NCBI RefSeq assembly: GCF_034702125.1 | Contig: NC_085871.1 | Location: 37,632,159 to 37,696,158 of the forward strand | Reading direction: 5' to 3' | Length of the DNA stretch: 64,000 nt | Source of the DNA: Engraulis encrasicolus | Lineage: Eukaryota > Chordata > Actinopteri > Clupeiformes > Engraulidae | Shown: positions 40,476 through 55,278 of the stretch, piece by piece | How the letters are laid out: the number at the start of each line of letters is the position of its first letter | How positions within the stretch are numbered: the stretch's first letter is position 1 | Program-made: the position numbers and the translations under genes | Notes under the pieces: model-generated | Told to the model about the DNA's origin: nothing | The model's database searches: none | Seen by the model: only the letters and a program-made list of their open reading frames with translations

Positions 40476-43400
40476 AGTTGCTCTGTATTTCAGGAAGCTG
40501 AATCAGTCAAACCTGTATTTGTTTCGTGCACCTGTCTGAGGAACTTCCACCTTTTAGGACACACACATGCACACACACACACAGCAGACAAACTGACTGC
40601 ATCTGTGATTATAATTTCACCACAGAAGCGCTTTGCATGAAAAGGCAGTATTTTTTTTTAAAGTCACAACTAGCCTTTGAGGCATGGAAACCCTGCCTGA
40701 AATCTTCCCCCGAGTGTCTGGCCATAGAATGGGGAGAGGGCCAGACATGTATTATTTATTTGACAAAAGGGTTAAATTAACCCAGTAGCAGAATCACCCA
40801 TGACTGGATTGCTCAATGAGCCCATTTTACTGGGATTAAAATACTAACCCAATCCAACGGGTAAAAATAACCCAGTATGTGTGCTGTTGAATAGTTACTC
40901 AGTGACTGGGAATAAGAATACCCAATTTGCGTTATTTTTAACCCAGTTATTTTTTGTATGTGCTGTATTATTTATTAGACGGATGGAAGCTTGTTGGCAG
41001 ATCCACCATGTGGACACCAGATGTGAAACCAGCATTTCATCAAGCTTCCCATCAGATATGGATGTACAGTAGATGTTTTAAATTCCTTTGGGGTGAGATC
41101 GACCTCCTACGAGAACATGATGGTTGCCAGACTACATACCACTTACTTAGGAGCTGTTTCCACGTAGCAGGATATTTTTATATGTGGATATTTTTTTTCT
41201 TCTGGTTACATTGGTTTTGGCCTTCCGTTTCCACATAGCCGATATAAAATCCAGATATAAAAAAGCAGGCTTTAAAAATATCCTATTTAGGGGTCTGAAA
41301 GGGATGTTACAATGGAGTATTTATTTTCATCCACATGATGTGTTTACACCTAAACAGGAGAAAAAAAATATTCTGCTACGTGGAAAAAGTACCTTAGTTG
41401 TGATATAATCTGGCAATATACAGAAGGCAGGCTAATTTTGAGCCAGGATGCAGAGAGATGGGATGACTGTGAACAGGGGAATGAAGTCAGGGCTGAACTG
41501 GTCATCTGGTATATAGGGCAGCCGTCTTCCGTGGCTGTTTGTTTTAGGACCACACCACCATTTGGATGCGGTGGCCCCACTGGCATAACGCAAGTACTTC
41601 AGGCCCCCCTGCAAGCTACCAAGAATGGGCCCCCGAACGAAAAAAGAGGGCCTAATATCATGTGGAGGGGGGGCCCGTTTCTTCAAGTCAAGGGCCCCCC
41701 GCCTCGTATGGCTCCCCTGCCTCACGGGGACTGTGGGGGTATACTTCACGCCCCTGGCTGGCCCATTTCCCGGGCCATTTTTGGGGTCCCATAACAGCCC
41801 TGATACAAGGTGATCTGCAGCCCATCTGTTAGCCTGATTATCATCAACGTTCAAATCTCTTCGAGACTTGGTCTGACCAAGAGCATAATAATTTCCCAAA
41901 CGGCATGGTTGACCAGCCTCCCTTGGTTTGCTTATGGATGTTTGCTTACCGACAAAGTGCGAGGAGTTCCCGTATTTTCAGGAAATCAGAAAGTGCATTG
42001 CTCTTGACCTGACTAGTTGCAACGCTGAAAGTGTTGCGTCACTAGGAGGGCACAGCTTGGCTACCCATCTGTAGGCCCTGACCCAGTATTTGGTAAGCAG
42101 GATTTCATACACCATCATAGCTTGTGTCAGGCAAGAGGCAACAAACTCCCAGGCAAATGTTTTGGTTATGAGGAACTGTAAATTAAGCATTCTGATGTAT
42201 TCAAAGAGGGAAAACTATAAAGGGAAGACAACTTGTTCTAGTTCTTGTTATAATATTGTGGAACTTGTGGACCCTGAGCGAAAAAGGGAAATTTGTATTG
42301 TGTGGTGGAGTGCAGAGCTACTTTGTCACTGACGGCTTTGTCAAAGCCACACTCACAAGCTACCACACACTGATGAAGGCTTGAGAGCCGAAACGCGTTT
42401 GCTTGTGGACATGGCCACGCACTGATGAAGGCTTGAGAGCCGAAATGCATTTGCTTGTGGACATGGTGGTAATTTATAAAGGAATAATGAGACATACAGT
42501 AGCTTGTGAGTGCGGATTTTTCATCTTTAAAAGGGACACTGAGATTTTTAGTTGTTTGTTTCCAGAATTCATGCCTCCCATTCACTAATGTTACCTTTTT
42601 CATGAATACTTACCACCAGCATCAAATTCTAAGTATTCATTATGACTGGAAAAATTTCACTTTTCATACATGAAGAGGGGGATCTTCTCCATGGTCCGCC
42701 ATTTTGAATTTCCAAAAATAGCCATTTTTAGCTGCAAAAATGACTGTACTTGGACCATACTAGAAAATATTTGTTTATTGCTTACAACATTTTCATGTAA
42801 AGATCAAATTTGGCAAAAGGCAGCCCAGTTTCAATGAGCAGCATAGTTGCAGTACCTTTTTTGACCATTTCCTGCACAGTGTCCCTTTAAGTTGATACCT
42901 TTTTATCGCGCACCCAAAGTCAATACGTTTTTTCCAAGAAGTTGAGCGTGTACTCTGACAAACTTGAAACTGCTTTGTCAAAGCACCATCACTGGTGGTA
43001 ATACCACACCATTTCTGGAAATCAGCTCATTTTACACCTCCCTTAAATGATTGAGGTGGACCTTACACCTGTTCGTTCAGCCGGTCTCATATTCTGGTGA
43101 TGTTACTTCTAGTTGCAAGCTGAATTGAACTGCACCCTCGTGGGCCCCCATTTTCTTTATTATTTTTTTTTTTTATATATATAAATAGGGGCCCACGAGG
43201 CGAGTCAGTTCTGCGCCACTAATTATGAAGGGCCTCTTTAAGCAAAAAGTGCCTGGGCTTTATTTCTCCCCAAGTCCAGCCCTGCTTATAGATCTAGAGC
43301 TACAGTAGGTCCAATATAGCTCCAGTCTGGAAACATAATATTTATATTAGCCTGATCAATCAGCCTAAATGAGAGATTGGATGTTTAATTTAGTCTGGCC

Positions 43401-46400
43401 CCGATGAACAATACATGCGAAGATTGTTCATGAGAACAACCCGTTGTCTTTCAAACTGTGCCTGTGCCTATTAGGCCAACACTCTGACCAATCAGCGCTA
43501 TCTTTCTTGTTGTTGTGCTTTCCCAGTGTCACAAGCTTCGTCACCACTCCCTCAAAACCCCACCTGCTTTGATTCAAAACACATCTCTGCGTTGTGATTG
43601 GTTTGCCAGATTCAGGGAATAGTGGCAGAATTGAATCATTATGCAAGGCTAGACCTCTCGCAGGTAAAAAATGACCGCCAGCTAGTTTACCAGGCTAGAT
43701 TTATATGCTAGCTTGGAGATAGAATACACTTTTTCAAACACCATCATTATTCAGAAAACCTAAGAAAACAAAAGATTGGTGCATTTTTCGATTTTCAAAC
43801 ATAACCTTTTAAAAGGTGCACTGTGTAAGACTTTTAGTTGTTTATTTCCAGAATTCATGCTGACCATTCACAAATTTACCTTTTTCATTCTAAGTATTCA
43901 TTATGACTGAGAAAATTGCGTTTTTCATACATGAAAAGGGGGATCTTCTCCATGGTCCGCCATTTTGAATTTCAAGAAATAGCCATTTTTAGCAGTGAAA
44001 ATTGCTGTACTTTGGTCATACTAGTAAATATTGGTTTATTATTGAGTAAATATTCATGAAAAGATCATATTTGACAATAACCAGCATAGTTTCAATGAGC
44101 AAGGTAGTTGCAATACCTACTCTGGCCACATCCTACAGTGCACCTTTAAGGTCTTTCAAGATCTGTCATCCTGTCATTGACCTTTTCTGTCTTTGTATTT
44201 TTAACTTCTCTTGGATTCAAATCAAACCAATTTAATGCGCTCTCTCGCTCACGCTCACGCTCACGCTCACGCTCTCTCGCTCACGCTCTCTCGCTCACGC
44301 TCTCTCGCGCTCTCTCTCTCTCTCTCTCTCTCTCATGCATACACAAACATTCTCTCTCTCTCTCTCTCTCTCATGCACACACTGTCTGTCTGTCTCTCTC
44401 TGTGGTCTCTCTCTGTGGTCTCTCTCTGTGGTCTCTCTCTCGCACACACACACGCACCTCTGTATGAGGAAGAGGAGGACGGTGCAGATGAGGAAGACAA
44501 TGGAGATGCTGCAGCCAATTAGGGTGATGTAAGTCAGAGACTGCTCATGGTCCTTCACCACCTGGTTTTCACTTCCCCTCACCACCTACACACACACAAG
44601 CGCGCGCACACACACACGATGATGACAAAACGCATGCGTGCACGCGCACACAGACACAGACACACACGGTGATGACAGATGATGACAAAACGCATGTGCT
44701 GCTCATGCACACACACACACACAATGATGACAGATGACAAAATGCATGCACGCGCGCACACGCGCACACGCGCACACCAGTGTACCATGAGTATGGCGAA
44801 GTAGGTGAGATGGTCACAGGAGCAGATCACTTGTACGTCCCCCTCACTCCAATGCGTCACACACCCATCCATACTGAAATCTGCACAAGATAAAACAATT
44901 CAATTCAATTTCATTTCAGGTTGTTAGAGTTTTGTATCACAACGAACATGCTCCCAAAACACTTTACATGCAAAGTAGTAGGGATGTACCAAATCCTGAT
45001 TTTAAGGTTCTGCCAAATACAACCCCCCGTCAACAAGGCCGAATCCACCCGAATTCGGTTACGGTGACAAATAGCTTAAAGGTTCTGCCGAATACCTTAT
45101 CCACTGCTTAAGATTTGGCCAAATCCGAAACAGAATACCAAATCCTACTCCGATCCCCGAAACCGAACCCCAACAACAAGGGTGAATCCGGTCGAATCTG
45201 GAACTGAATCATGGATTCAGTACATCCCTACAAAGTAATAGACCAGCAAAACATAACTTTCACAACAATGATCAAGAAAATAGAGCAGGTGCACATAGAT
45301 TAACACAGCACAAATTAAACAAGAACACAGGAAAAGACCTGATGAAATGCTGATCAATTTAAACAAACTGAACATATTAAAAACAATTAACCCTGTAAGA
45401 CATTGCCCCTGTTAGTAGTAAAGTAGCTGTAAAGTATCTCTCACCAGAGTGGCAATGACCACATTGCCATAAGGCCTTGTGTAGTACTGTGGCAGTAAAA
45501 GTTTATTCAAATTAACTCTGAAAATGTTACACTGACCATAACGTAAAACGAACACTATTTTTGAGTGGGACCAAATGTTATCAGAGTTAATTTCAACTCT
45601 TTAAAAAGGTACACAGTGTGAGATTTTTAGTTGTTTATTTCCAGAAATCATGCTACCCATTCACCATTTTGAATTTCCAGAAATAGCCATTTTTAGCTGC
45701 AAAAATGACTGAACTTGGGCCATCCAAGGAAATATTAGTTTATTACTTAGTAAACTTTCATTTAAAGATCAAATTTGGCAATAGGCAGCCCAGTTTCAAT
45801 GAGCAGCATAGTTGCAGTACCTTTTTTGACCATATCCTGCACAGTGTACCTTTATGAGTCATATTAACACTGATATTTTGTCCATATACTGGAGGGCTTT
45901 ATATTTAACAGTAACAAAGGGAAGGCCTACCGCTGTTTGAGAAGTTGTAAAAGGCACAGAGTGGTTTCAGTGTGCCCTACAGGTAGGAGATGGTGATGAC
46001 CAGGATGTTGTGGTAAAATAAACATGGAAAATGTATGACTACATGGACATACACGATAATATAGGCAAATATAGTATAATATAGGCTAATATAATATAAT
46101 ATAAATAATATAATACAATACAATATAATATAGGCTAATATAATATAATATACATAATATAATGCAATATAAAATAATATAGGCTAATATAATATAACAT
46201 AATATAATATAACGATTAATAAAATAACATAATATAATATAATGATTAATGAAATAAAATATAATATAATTCAATAGAACAATAAGTATATTATTGTGTT
46301 ATAAACATGGGAAATGAGCAACTACATGGACATGTATATACAGGTAAGAACATAACATAACACAATATAATATAATTATAATATAATATAATGTAACGCA

Positions 46401-48939
46401 ATGTAATATAATATATGATGTAAGACTAGTACAGTAAGTATGATTGAGAAACTCACATTAATGCTCTGCAGAGGAACTGTGATGTTGATGGGCTCCTGTA
46501 ATCCTTGAATGGTCTTATTGGAGACGCTGAGTCCATACACACGCCCATCTAGCACATTCCAGTTCTGCACACAAAACCAGCACAGAGTCCACACACACAC
46601 AAACACACACACTCAGTCAGTCAGTCAGTCAGTCAGTCTAGCACATTCCAGTTCTGCACACAAAACCAGCACACAGAGTCCACACACGCACACGCACACA
46701 TCCATCCACTCAGTCCAAGGATGCGCTACTTGCCAGCATCACTGCTAACTAGGCTAAACAACTTATTTCAGGTTGCAACGCAATGCAGGGATTAAAGCAA
46801 AAAAAAGTAATCTGACTGAACTTTTTTACCGGTTAGGCACCCGATCGAGTATCACTCCGTAACCCTACGAAAACCAATGTAGCCAGGCTCTGCCCTCATG
46901 ACGAAACATACATGCAAGGAATGGTGCCAGAGCCAGCGGCATAGGCAGACGGGGCAGTCGCCTAGAGCAGAATAGGCCTATGTCTTGAGGGCGCCAGTAA
47001 TACCAAAAAGTGCCACAAAATCAGAACTTCAACCAACATAAATCTTTACACTTCACATGAACAATGAATATTCATTATACACTCAGTAGACCTATATAGA
47101 CTCAGTATGAGTGTACCTGTAGGTACTTGATCAGATGTGCTCAATCAGATGTAGGCCTACAATGCTATGTTTACAGATGCCAATTTCTAAATACAAAAAA
47201 AAGGAAAGAGGGCGGGCAGGCCTAGGCCGCTCACCAGATTGACTAGAACTGGCCGAGAATGGAGGGATAATGGATACTATATCAGACTGCAAAGATTGAA
47301 CTGAAATTTGGGGCATGTTTTGGTTATTCCCTCTTATTTCTACCCATTGTTTATGAATTGTTCACAACATCATGCAGAATGGATTCACAATGAATGCTGC
47401 TTCAAAATAGTAGCTGATCTCACAGAATTATTGACTTGGAATTGCAATGTGTTGATACAGTGAGTGATCCCATTGTGGGTTTTTTTGTTGTAGTAGTAGG
47501 CTATATTTTGTCTTTCACATTAGAATGGGCAAACACTGTTCTGGTGAAAGCACTGGTGTGCATTGCTTGCAGTTGTATTTCTGACATTTAAAAAGCCCTG
47601 ATCATAGCAATCAGAGGGAGAAAACTAGCTTTAATTATTTGTATGTTTTTCACCCTTCGGCCTTTTTCAGTATTCATCCTGTTACAAATAACTTGTTGAC
47701 GTTTACAAACAGGGTGCGGTATGTCTACCTCTGTGTTCTACCGTTTTGAAAACTACTGGCTACTTTTTTGCTTCTCGATGTGCGGTGCCAAGCCAGGGCT
47801 CCAGAGTGCGACCAATTTGGTCGCATATGCGCCCATTTTTTTCAATGGTGCGCCTAAAAAATATTTTTAGGCGCACCGGTGCGACCAGCCATCAGTAGAA
47901 CAAAATCAATTACCAAACAACCGTTTTAATGGACATAAAATTAATAGTCATTCTACAGAAGTGGCCCATCCTCACACAATAAAGCGTGTCGATGCGGTCA
48001 TTCCTTCAACTCCGCTGAACTACCGGTAGCTTTCTCCCCCTTCCTCGTTCACAGGCAGCCCGACATTTCAGAATAGAATGTTCAACTTCGCTCAACTATC
48101 CGAGTTCACATGTGCCAGCGAGTTTTGCAATGGGCGAGAGAGTTAAAATCACGGTAAAAACAGCAAAATGACTTGAGGATATTTTAAACACGAGAGAGTC
48201 ACAATCACGGGGAAAAACTAAATGGCTTGAGCGGATATTAAACATTGGCACACAAAAACGCAGACGGGTGCGCGGATAATTGCCCGTTTCAGTCGTGTGC
48301 AGAGCTGGCAAAACAACAGGTGACGCGGAACTTCTGTGAGTTTTTTGATAGCCACTAGGGCAGGCTACATACTGACTATCAGTCGGCAAGGCATCGTTCA
48401 TGCACCTCGAGACAGCACGCGATAGAGGGAGGGAGGGAGAGAGAGAGAGAGCGAGAGAGAGTGAGCGAACAAGCGCACTAGTGCTGTCGTGTCTGTTCGT
48501 AGCGCTTGCTAAGATACCACAATCATTATGCAGAGGGAGAGCGCTCAAAAACTGGGAAATAGACGAAACCCAATTCACCTCAGATTCCACTGTAAACATA
48601 GGCTAGGCTATTTGTGTGTAATGATTTTAAAAATCATTACATTTTTTAGCAGGGTTTGTTAAAAAAAACTATCTATCCATCCATCCATCTTCATATTGTA
48701 ACTCTGTGCTTGTGCCGTGTGCGTAGCCTTATTTCAGAAAAGGCTGGTATGTTGATCTTACTAGTCAAACACATACTGACTAAAAGGCTACTAATTTGGT
48801 CTTTTCTACCAGCCAAACTGCTTGTAGCCAAGATGTGTTAGTTAGGTAGCCAGTAGCCTACTTTCATGTCTTTTATAAGGAGCACATTTGGAAGACTAAC
48901 CTATAGCATATGAAAGGCTCCAGGTCTTTTAAAATAATA

Positions 48940-48974
<35 letters not shown>

Positions 48975-50565
48975 GCAATAATAATAATGATAATGATTAT
49001 TGTTGCTATTGTTATTATTTTTAATAATTATTTTTTAAAGCTGAGGTGCGTGTGTGTATGGGGTGGTGAAAACATTTCGGTGCACCTAAGTTTTGTGCTG
49101 GTGCACCTAAAAAAAATGTTTAGGCGCACCAGTGCAACCAGTGCAAAAAGTTAGTCTGGAGCCCTGCAAGCACACGCTTACCATTGATTTAAAAAACGTC
49201 CCCGATTCTTCCTATGCGCACGTGTTCTACAAGCTGACAGGACGCAGCAGACACGACAGTCACAGACATACGTCTATCGTTTACAAAAGTAACACACTTT
49301 CCCAAGCTTGTCGCGCAGCTTTCCACTCGAATCAAGGCAAATCACCCACCCATCAGTCCTGAGTGCGCAGTGCGCAAATAGGCTAACTGAACTCACGAAA
49401 CGCATAGTACGAGAAGATGGGCACAGACGTTGAGCCACTCAAAAAAAAAGCGCGCACACAACTGTTGCTGCTGCACACTATTCCAGTTAGCAGAAATAGC
49501 GTCACACAGTAACCAGCCTGGAAAGTGAAACAAACGTCGAAACGGCATTTATCGACCATGAGTCCACCCATCAGAACACTGCTTCCCAGAACAAGACGTG
49601 GCATAAATTGGCTCTGCCAGGGATAGCCTATCCTTGACCCAAATGCAACCCATTTTTAACTTATTTCTTGAATATATATATCGGCAACAACAAAGTTAAT
49701 CTGCTATGAGTACAGATGAGACTGTGAATTATCCGTTGTCAAAAAGACAACTAGCTCTACACGCAGCCAGTCAAACGCGCTAAACTTTGAGGATGAAACG
49801 CATGGTAGGCTATCCTAGTTAGCTGCCATAGTCGTCCCATTGGGGCTATGAATAATGCTAGTAAGAGTCACAATGCTTAAAAGGCAAACCCTTCATGAAA
49901 AGGACATCATACGCAGTCGAAGTAAACTATTCATTTTTTTCTAAATATCTGCCACGGCAGGTGCAATGATATGGAAACGTCACTGCACTTTATACATTGT
50001 ATTACAATTATTTTCTTTTCTGCCATCAGCAACAATTTTGGCTATTTATTTTTTTTAATCTCTCGCGTTGCGCTGCCACAGAATTGTTGACCGCTCGTGT
50101 ACTTTTTTTTGGAACACGGAAGAACAGGGGATGACCCAAAACTAGGCTACTGATGAGTGAATGTTGTATCACATACATCCGTAGGCCTACACCAAACACA
50201 CCTCTCGTCCCCTTCTCATGACCAGGAGTGCTCTCGATTTGAGATCAGTTGGAAACTAAAAATTGTGAATTAATTGACATAAATTATACGGACGGAAATC
50301 CGTCCAAACGAAAATCCAGTTGACGGAATTCCGTCGTAGCGACGGAAAACTTTAATCCCTGCGCAATGTCTCATTTGCAAGTTGCTAATTGGTTAGCAGC
50401 GGCACTTTCAAGAAACGGGGTCCTCTTCTGCACAACACAACACGTGGAGTTATACATAAACACACATGCCCATCTATCACACAGTCCAGTTATGAACAAG
50501 CGCGCAGGCACGCAGGCACGCACGCACGCAGGCAGGCACGCGCACACGCACACGCAGCGCACACA

Positions 50566-50612
<47 letters not shown>

Positions 50613-53600
50613 GGCCTGCCTCTGGCTGAGGGACTGAGTTGATGACACAGAAGACAATGCTGTTCTGTTCTCCATCCTCCAGGAGCTCCGTTGGCAGGTC
50701 CACATGCACCCTGCTGCTGTCGGCATCCTCAGCCTCAGCACCACCCTCAGCAGCCACACCAGCCTGCAAACCATTAAGACACTTAAAGGACAATTCCTGT
50801 CCATTTCTTTTTTTTTTAAAGAATTTGTGTGGTCTTTTTAACTTTATTCACGATAGTACAGTGTAGATGGTGGCAGGAAATGAGTTGGGAGAGGGAGACA
50901 GGGAAGGATGGACAAAGGACCCGTGCTGGGAATCGAACCCGGGTCGCCTGCATAGCAAACAAGTGCCCCACCATATGCGCCACGGTAGGGCCAATTCCTG
51001 TCCATTTCAATGTGCAGTTGTACTGCACACGCTACCCTTGACGTGTTCATATTCAATGACTCCATCTTTCTTTTTTTCAGATATTTCTTAGGGCTTTTGT
51101 GCCTTTATTTTGTGACAGGACAGTGAAACAGAGACAGGAAACGAGTGGGGAGAGAGGCAATCTAATGGATAGAAAGGTGGTCTTAATGATTAGAGGGTTG
51201 CAGGTTTGAATCAAACCCATACCCCTCCATCTATGGCTGAAGTGCCTTTTAGCCATGAACCTAACTCCCACATTGCTCCAGGGACTGTAACCAATACCCT
51301 GTAAATAATAAAAGGGGCAGCTAAAATGAAATGTACAAATGTACTGTAATGTAATGTACAGCTTAATGAAATGTACAAATGTACTGTAATGTACAGGATG
51401 TACTGTTCTTCACATGTACATGGAATACTCTGGATTTCTTCTAAACTGAATACTGACAATATTCCGGAATAGTCACTCACCGGAGTGTCGCTGGCATGAA
51501 GACGGGTACCTCTGAACTTCTTGTCCGGTTTGTAGAGATACACGAAGACGTTATCTTTTGAGAATGACTCAGAGCGGCCAATGGGCTTCTTTTCCACAAA
51601 CTTCCTCAGTTTATCCCCATGCCTGTAGTAGACAGTAAGACAACACACGCACACGCACACACGTTGCTGCTGCTTCATGCATGTTACTTGAATGCCTGTT
51701 ACTTGCCTGTTGCCTGTAGCTAGTACCAACAAGTTGTAAATACTGGACATTACAAATATCTTACTTCATATTTATTATTATTCCACAATGCTACCATCAC
51801 TATCACCTAGGTGGTGCAGGATTGTTCAATACTTCAAAAAAAGAAATCTACCGTACACTTTCTTGATTTTATGCTCGTTTTATTAGAGTGAACAACGCGT
51901 TTCGCCTCAGGGCGTCACTGATGAATGATGCAAGGAAGTTATGGTAGTAAAAAGGAACAATACCGCAAGAGGAGAGTAGGATTTTGCATTCCTCAAATTA
52001 TGTTTGATGCACTCAAGGTTGCGATTTTTTTTGTACTTTTTATTTGGCTACAGTTGCCTACACATTTCAGCCTTAAAACCCTTCTTCAGGGTATGCCCTG
52101 AAGCACTCCGATTATCTGCTTGTGTTTGTATTCCTCAAATTGGGTTTGATGCACCCTTCTCTATATCGACGATAACAATCTATTCTATAGCTTTATCAAC
52201 CATCAGCTTCAGCAGAAGTGTTGTAATTGGTGGCGAGTTGGGGTTCTTTCTAATACCTTAACTACTCCTCCCTGAACTCCTTGTGACCTCGTGATGACGT
52301 CACTGACGATAGAAAGTGTGGCTCAATATCTCACAAAAGCACAATTCTAATGTCATTTTCTCATTTGCAATCAGGACGGTGAATGAAAAATAAACTTCCT
52401 CAAAAGTTGTTGTTGGCAGGACTGACAGCGGGGAAACTTAATTGCTTTCTTCCCGGAGGAGGGACAGCAGTGAAACGCGAGGCCACAAAGCAGAGGTTGA
52501 GGACGGGAGTCCGCATATTGGAAAGAACCTTTGGGCTTTGGTAGTTGAGCTGACAGGTTTGGCCAGGACCAGTACAAACTCATCTCAAAGGCAGCCCCAC
52601 TCAATACGTAATGGGAACCCAATTTTACCCCCTCCAATCCCTCTCTCCTAGGCCCGGGACAACTGACCCCTTGAGCCCTGGCTTTAAATTTTGCTACAAA
52701 CCTCATGAAGTCATCTAATGGCGGATCAGCTTTTGTGATGTTGACAATGTCTTCCACGCAATCTTCCATGCGTTCTCTTTTTATCTTCTCTTCGCTTTTA
52801 TCTTCTCTTCCATCTTCTTCTTCACTGTTTTGTTGCCATGCTTGTCCATGTTCTTGCTCATTTTCGTTCTCCCATGCACAGTGAGAAGAGTCAGCATCTG
52901 GAAACAAAAACGATTGATGTAGAGAATTTACAGTTTGTGGAGTACTGATGCTGTGTCTTACTTCGTGCCCCCTTTTTATGTATATATGTAAATAGTATTC
53001 ACATCCATGTTGTAATTATTGGAAGGGACTTCCTATTGGGTGTCCCATGATGCACTTGTTTATTTAAGAAGTTTATTTACTCTGATGAAGGCCTAGAGCC
53101 GAAACGTCAGCACCAAAGAAAAAAATTAAAAAGAGGTGAACTGTGAAGAAGCAGTGTTGCGCTCGCTCTTGTGTGAACTGAAGACAGATTGTGGAGCACG
53201 GCATGCTCTTATCCAGATTGTTTGTTGGCTTCTTGGCTTTGGGTGCTCTTTAGTCCAAGGTATAGTACTTCCAGGTTCAGAAATGAGAATGAATTCTCTG
53301 ACTAAGGCACTCCAAATTAACATGTCTTTATTAATATGACAAGTCCTACATGGAAACATTAAAAACAAGGCCCACACGTAATGGCATGAGTACCTCAGAC
53401 ATGTTAACTTGGAGTACCTAAGACATGTTAATTTGGAGTGTAGTCAGAGAATTCCTTCTCATTTTTGACCCTGATGTATAGAACTGTTATATTACAATAT
53501 TAGTCTTGGCCTTGGCCGTGGTAGTGTTACTTCAGTAGTGTTAGTGTGCGTGTTCCAAAATGCGACCTGACGACATCACTGACAACAGCATTATACTTCA

Positions 53601-55216
53601 ATATCCCGCAAAAGCTCAACTGCAAAGTAATTTTCTCATTTTCAAACAGGATGGTAAATGAATAGTCCCCCAAAAACTGTTTTGGCTAGGCTGACAGCAG
53701 GGAAACTTAATTGTTTTCTCCACGGAGGCGGGGCATCAGCAAAACGTGAGGTCACAAGCCCAAGTGGAGGACGCAAGGTCGCATATTGGAATGCACCCAG
53801 TGTTACACCGGGGACCTGGGTTTAATTCCGGCATGAGGTTATTTCCCAATCCTCATCCATCTCTCTCACACACTCGCTTCCCGTCACCAGCTCACAATAT
53901 CCTACCAAATAAAGGCATAAAAGCCATCAAAAAGGAATATTGTCCTCTGTGTCATGCTTTATATGTGTACATGCGTGTCTAAATACCATCCGAATTGTCA
54001 GACACTCAGTACTGTGAATTCAAAGTTATTTCATCAAGTTTTCTGTCCAGAGTGACGACATGAGTTATGACATAATTTGTGAGCACAAACATAAGGGGGC
54101 CACAGAAGCTTACCCCGGAGAGACTTGTTATTGCTGCCATGCCCCTTTCCATCATTGTCCTTCCCCTTTCCGTTGTCCTTCCCCTTTCCGTTGCCCTGCC
54201 CCTCTCCATCCATGCCCTGCCCGTCTCCATCCATACCCTCTACCTTTTCCTTTTTGTGTCCACTTCCTGGGTACCCTGTTCCATTCCCACCGTTGCCTCG
54301 CCCATTTCCATGGTTGCCTTGTCCAAGATAGACACACATTCACACACATTAAAGTGATACTGTCCCATTTTTGGAAATAAGCCTATTTTACTCCTCTCCT
54401 TGACTTAAATGACTGGGTTTTACCTCTCTTGTACCTTCAACCGTTCTATGAGTATGGCAGTGCAAATGTTACCTCCAAGCTAGCAGTTAAGATTGAGTCC
54501 TATGATACCAGTTAGCCGCCAGCTGGTCTCATAGGGCTCAATGTTAATTGCTAGCTTTGAGGTAAAATTTGCACTGCCATACTCAGAACGGCAGGAAGTA
54601 CAGGAGAAAGGTAAACCCCAGTCATTTAACTCAAGGGGAGGTGTACGTGAAGGGGGGCAGCCGTGGCTCAGTGGTTAGAGCACTGGGTTGGCAACCCAAG
54701 GGTTCCCGGTTCAATGCCCAACCGGACCACGGCTGAAGTGCCCTTGGGAAAGGCACCTAACCCCAACCCCCACACAGCTCCCCGGGCGCCGCTCAGCAGG
54801 CAGCCCACTGCTACGGACTAGTGTGTGTACTTCAATGGGATTCACTAGTCCAAATGGGATAAATGCTAGGGGACCAAAATTGGCTCCAATCCAAATTGGC
54901 TCCAATTTGCAAAATAGGCTTATTTCCAAAAATGGGTCAGTATCACTTCATCTACAACAGCCACCATAACCACCAACATACACACACACACACTCAAGAA
55001 ACCTACACAGATGATCAAGCAATACGTACACACAGAAGCACCTCCTCATACACAAAGTGACATGCTACATTACAGGACACAGACAGGCAAATAAAAAGCC
55101 AAATATTGTACACATAGTATGTTATACACTAAAATACAGTAGGTCATCTATATTAAAACACATACGGTATTTACAAACAAAATACGGTATTTACAAACAA
55201 ACAAGTGCATTTTACG

Positions 55217-55278
<62 letters not shown>

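Larger units (their letters stand above)
46786..50361. mobile_element. Large hAT-type non-autonomous element, nested
   Basis: Ends CAGGGATTAAAG and CTTTAATCCCTG; flanks share CGCAATG (46,779-46,785 and 50,362-50,368). ACGGAATTCCGTCGTAGCGA motifs lie inside the right end. It fills almost the whole intron between two GAIN exons. No transposase frame seen. Confidence 0.65.

Noticed and set aside
40335..40640. Frame with a long Arg-Glu run
   Set aside because: Translation of the GA microsatellite.
41432..41899. Minus-strand frame of 155 codons near 41.4-41.9 kb
   Set aside because: Runs through G/C-run repeat DNA with no splice sites, family resemblance or codon bias; overlaps an equally long frame on the other strand.
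48096..48599. Minus-strand frame of 167 codons
   Set aside because: Falls within the nested hAT element, is Ser/Leu-rich from a GA repeat and has no transposase motifs.
54655..54730. Possible tRNA gene
   Set aside because: Box A and box B are present but no acceptor stem closes, and a SINE body follows.
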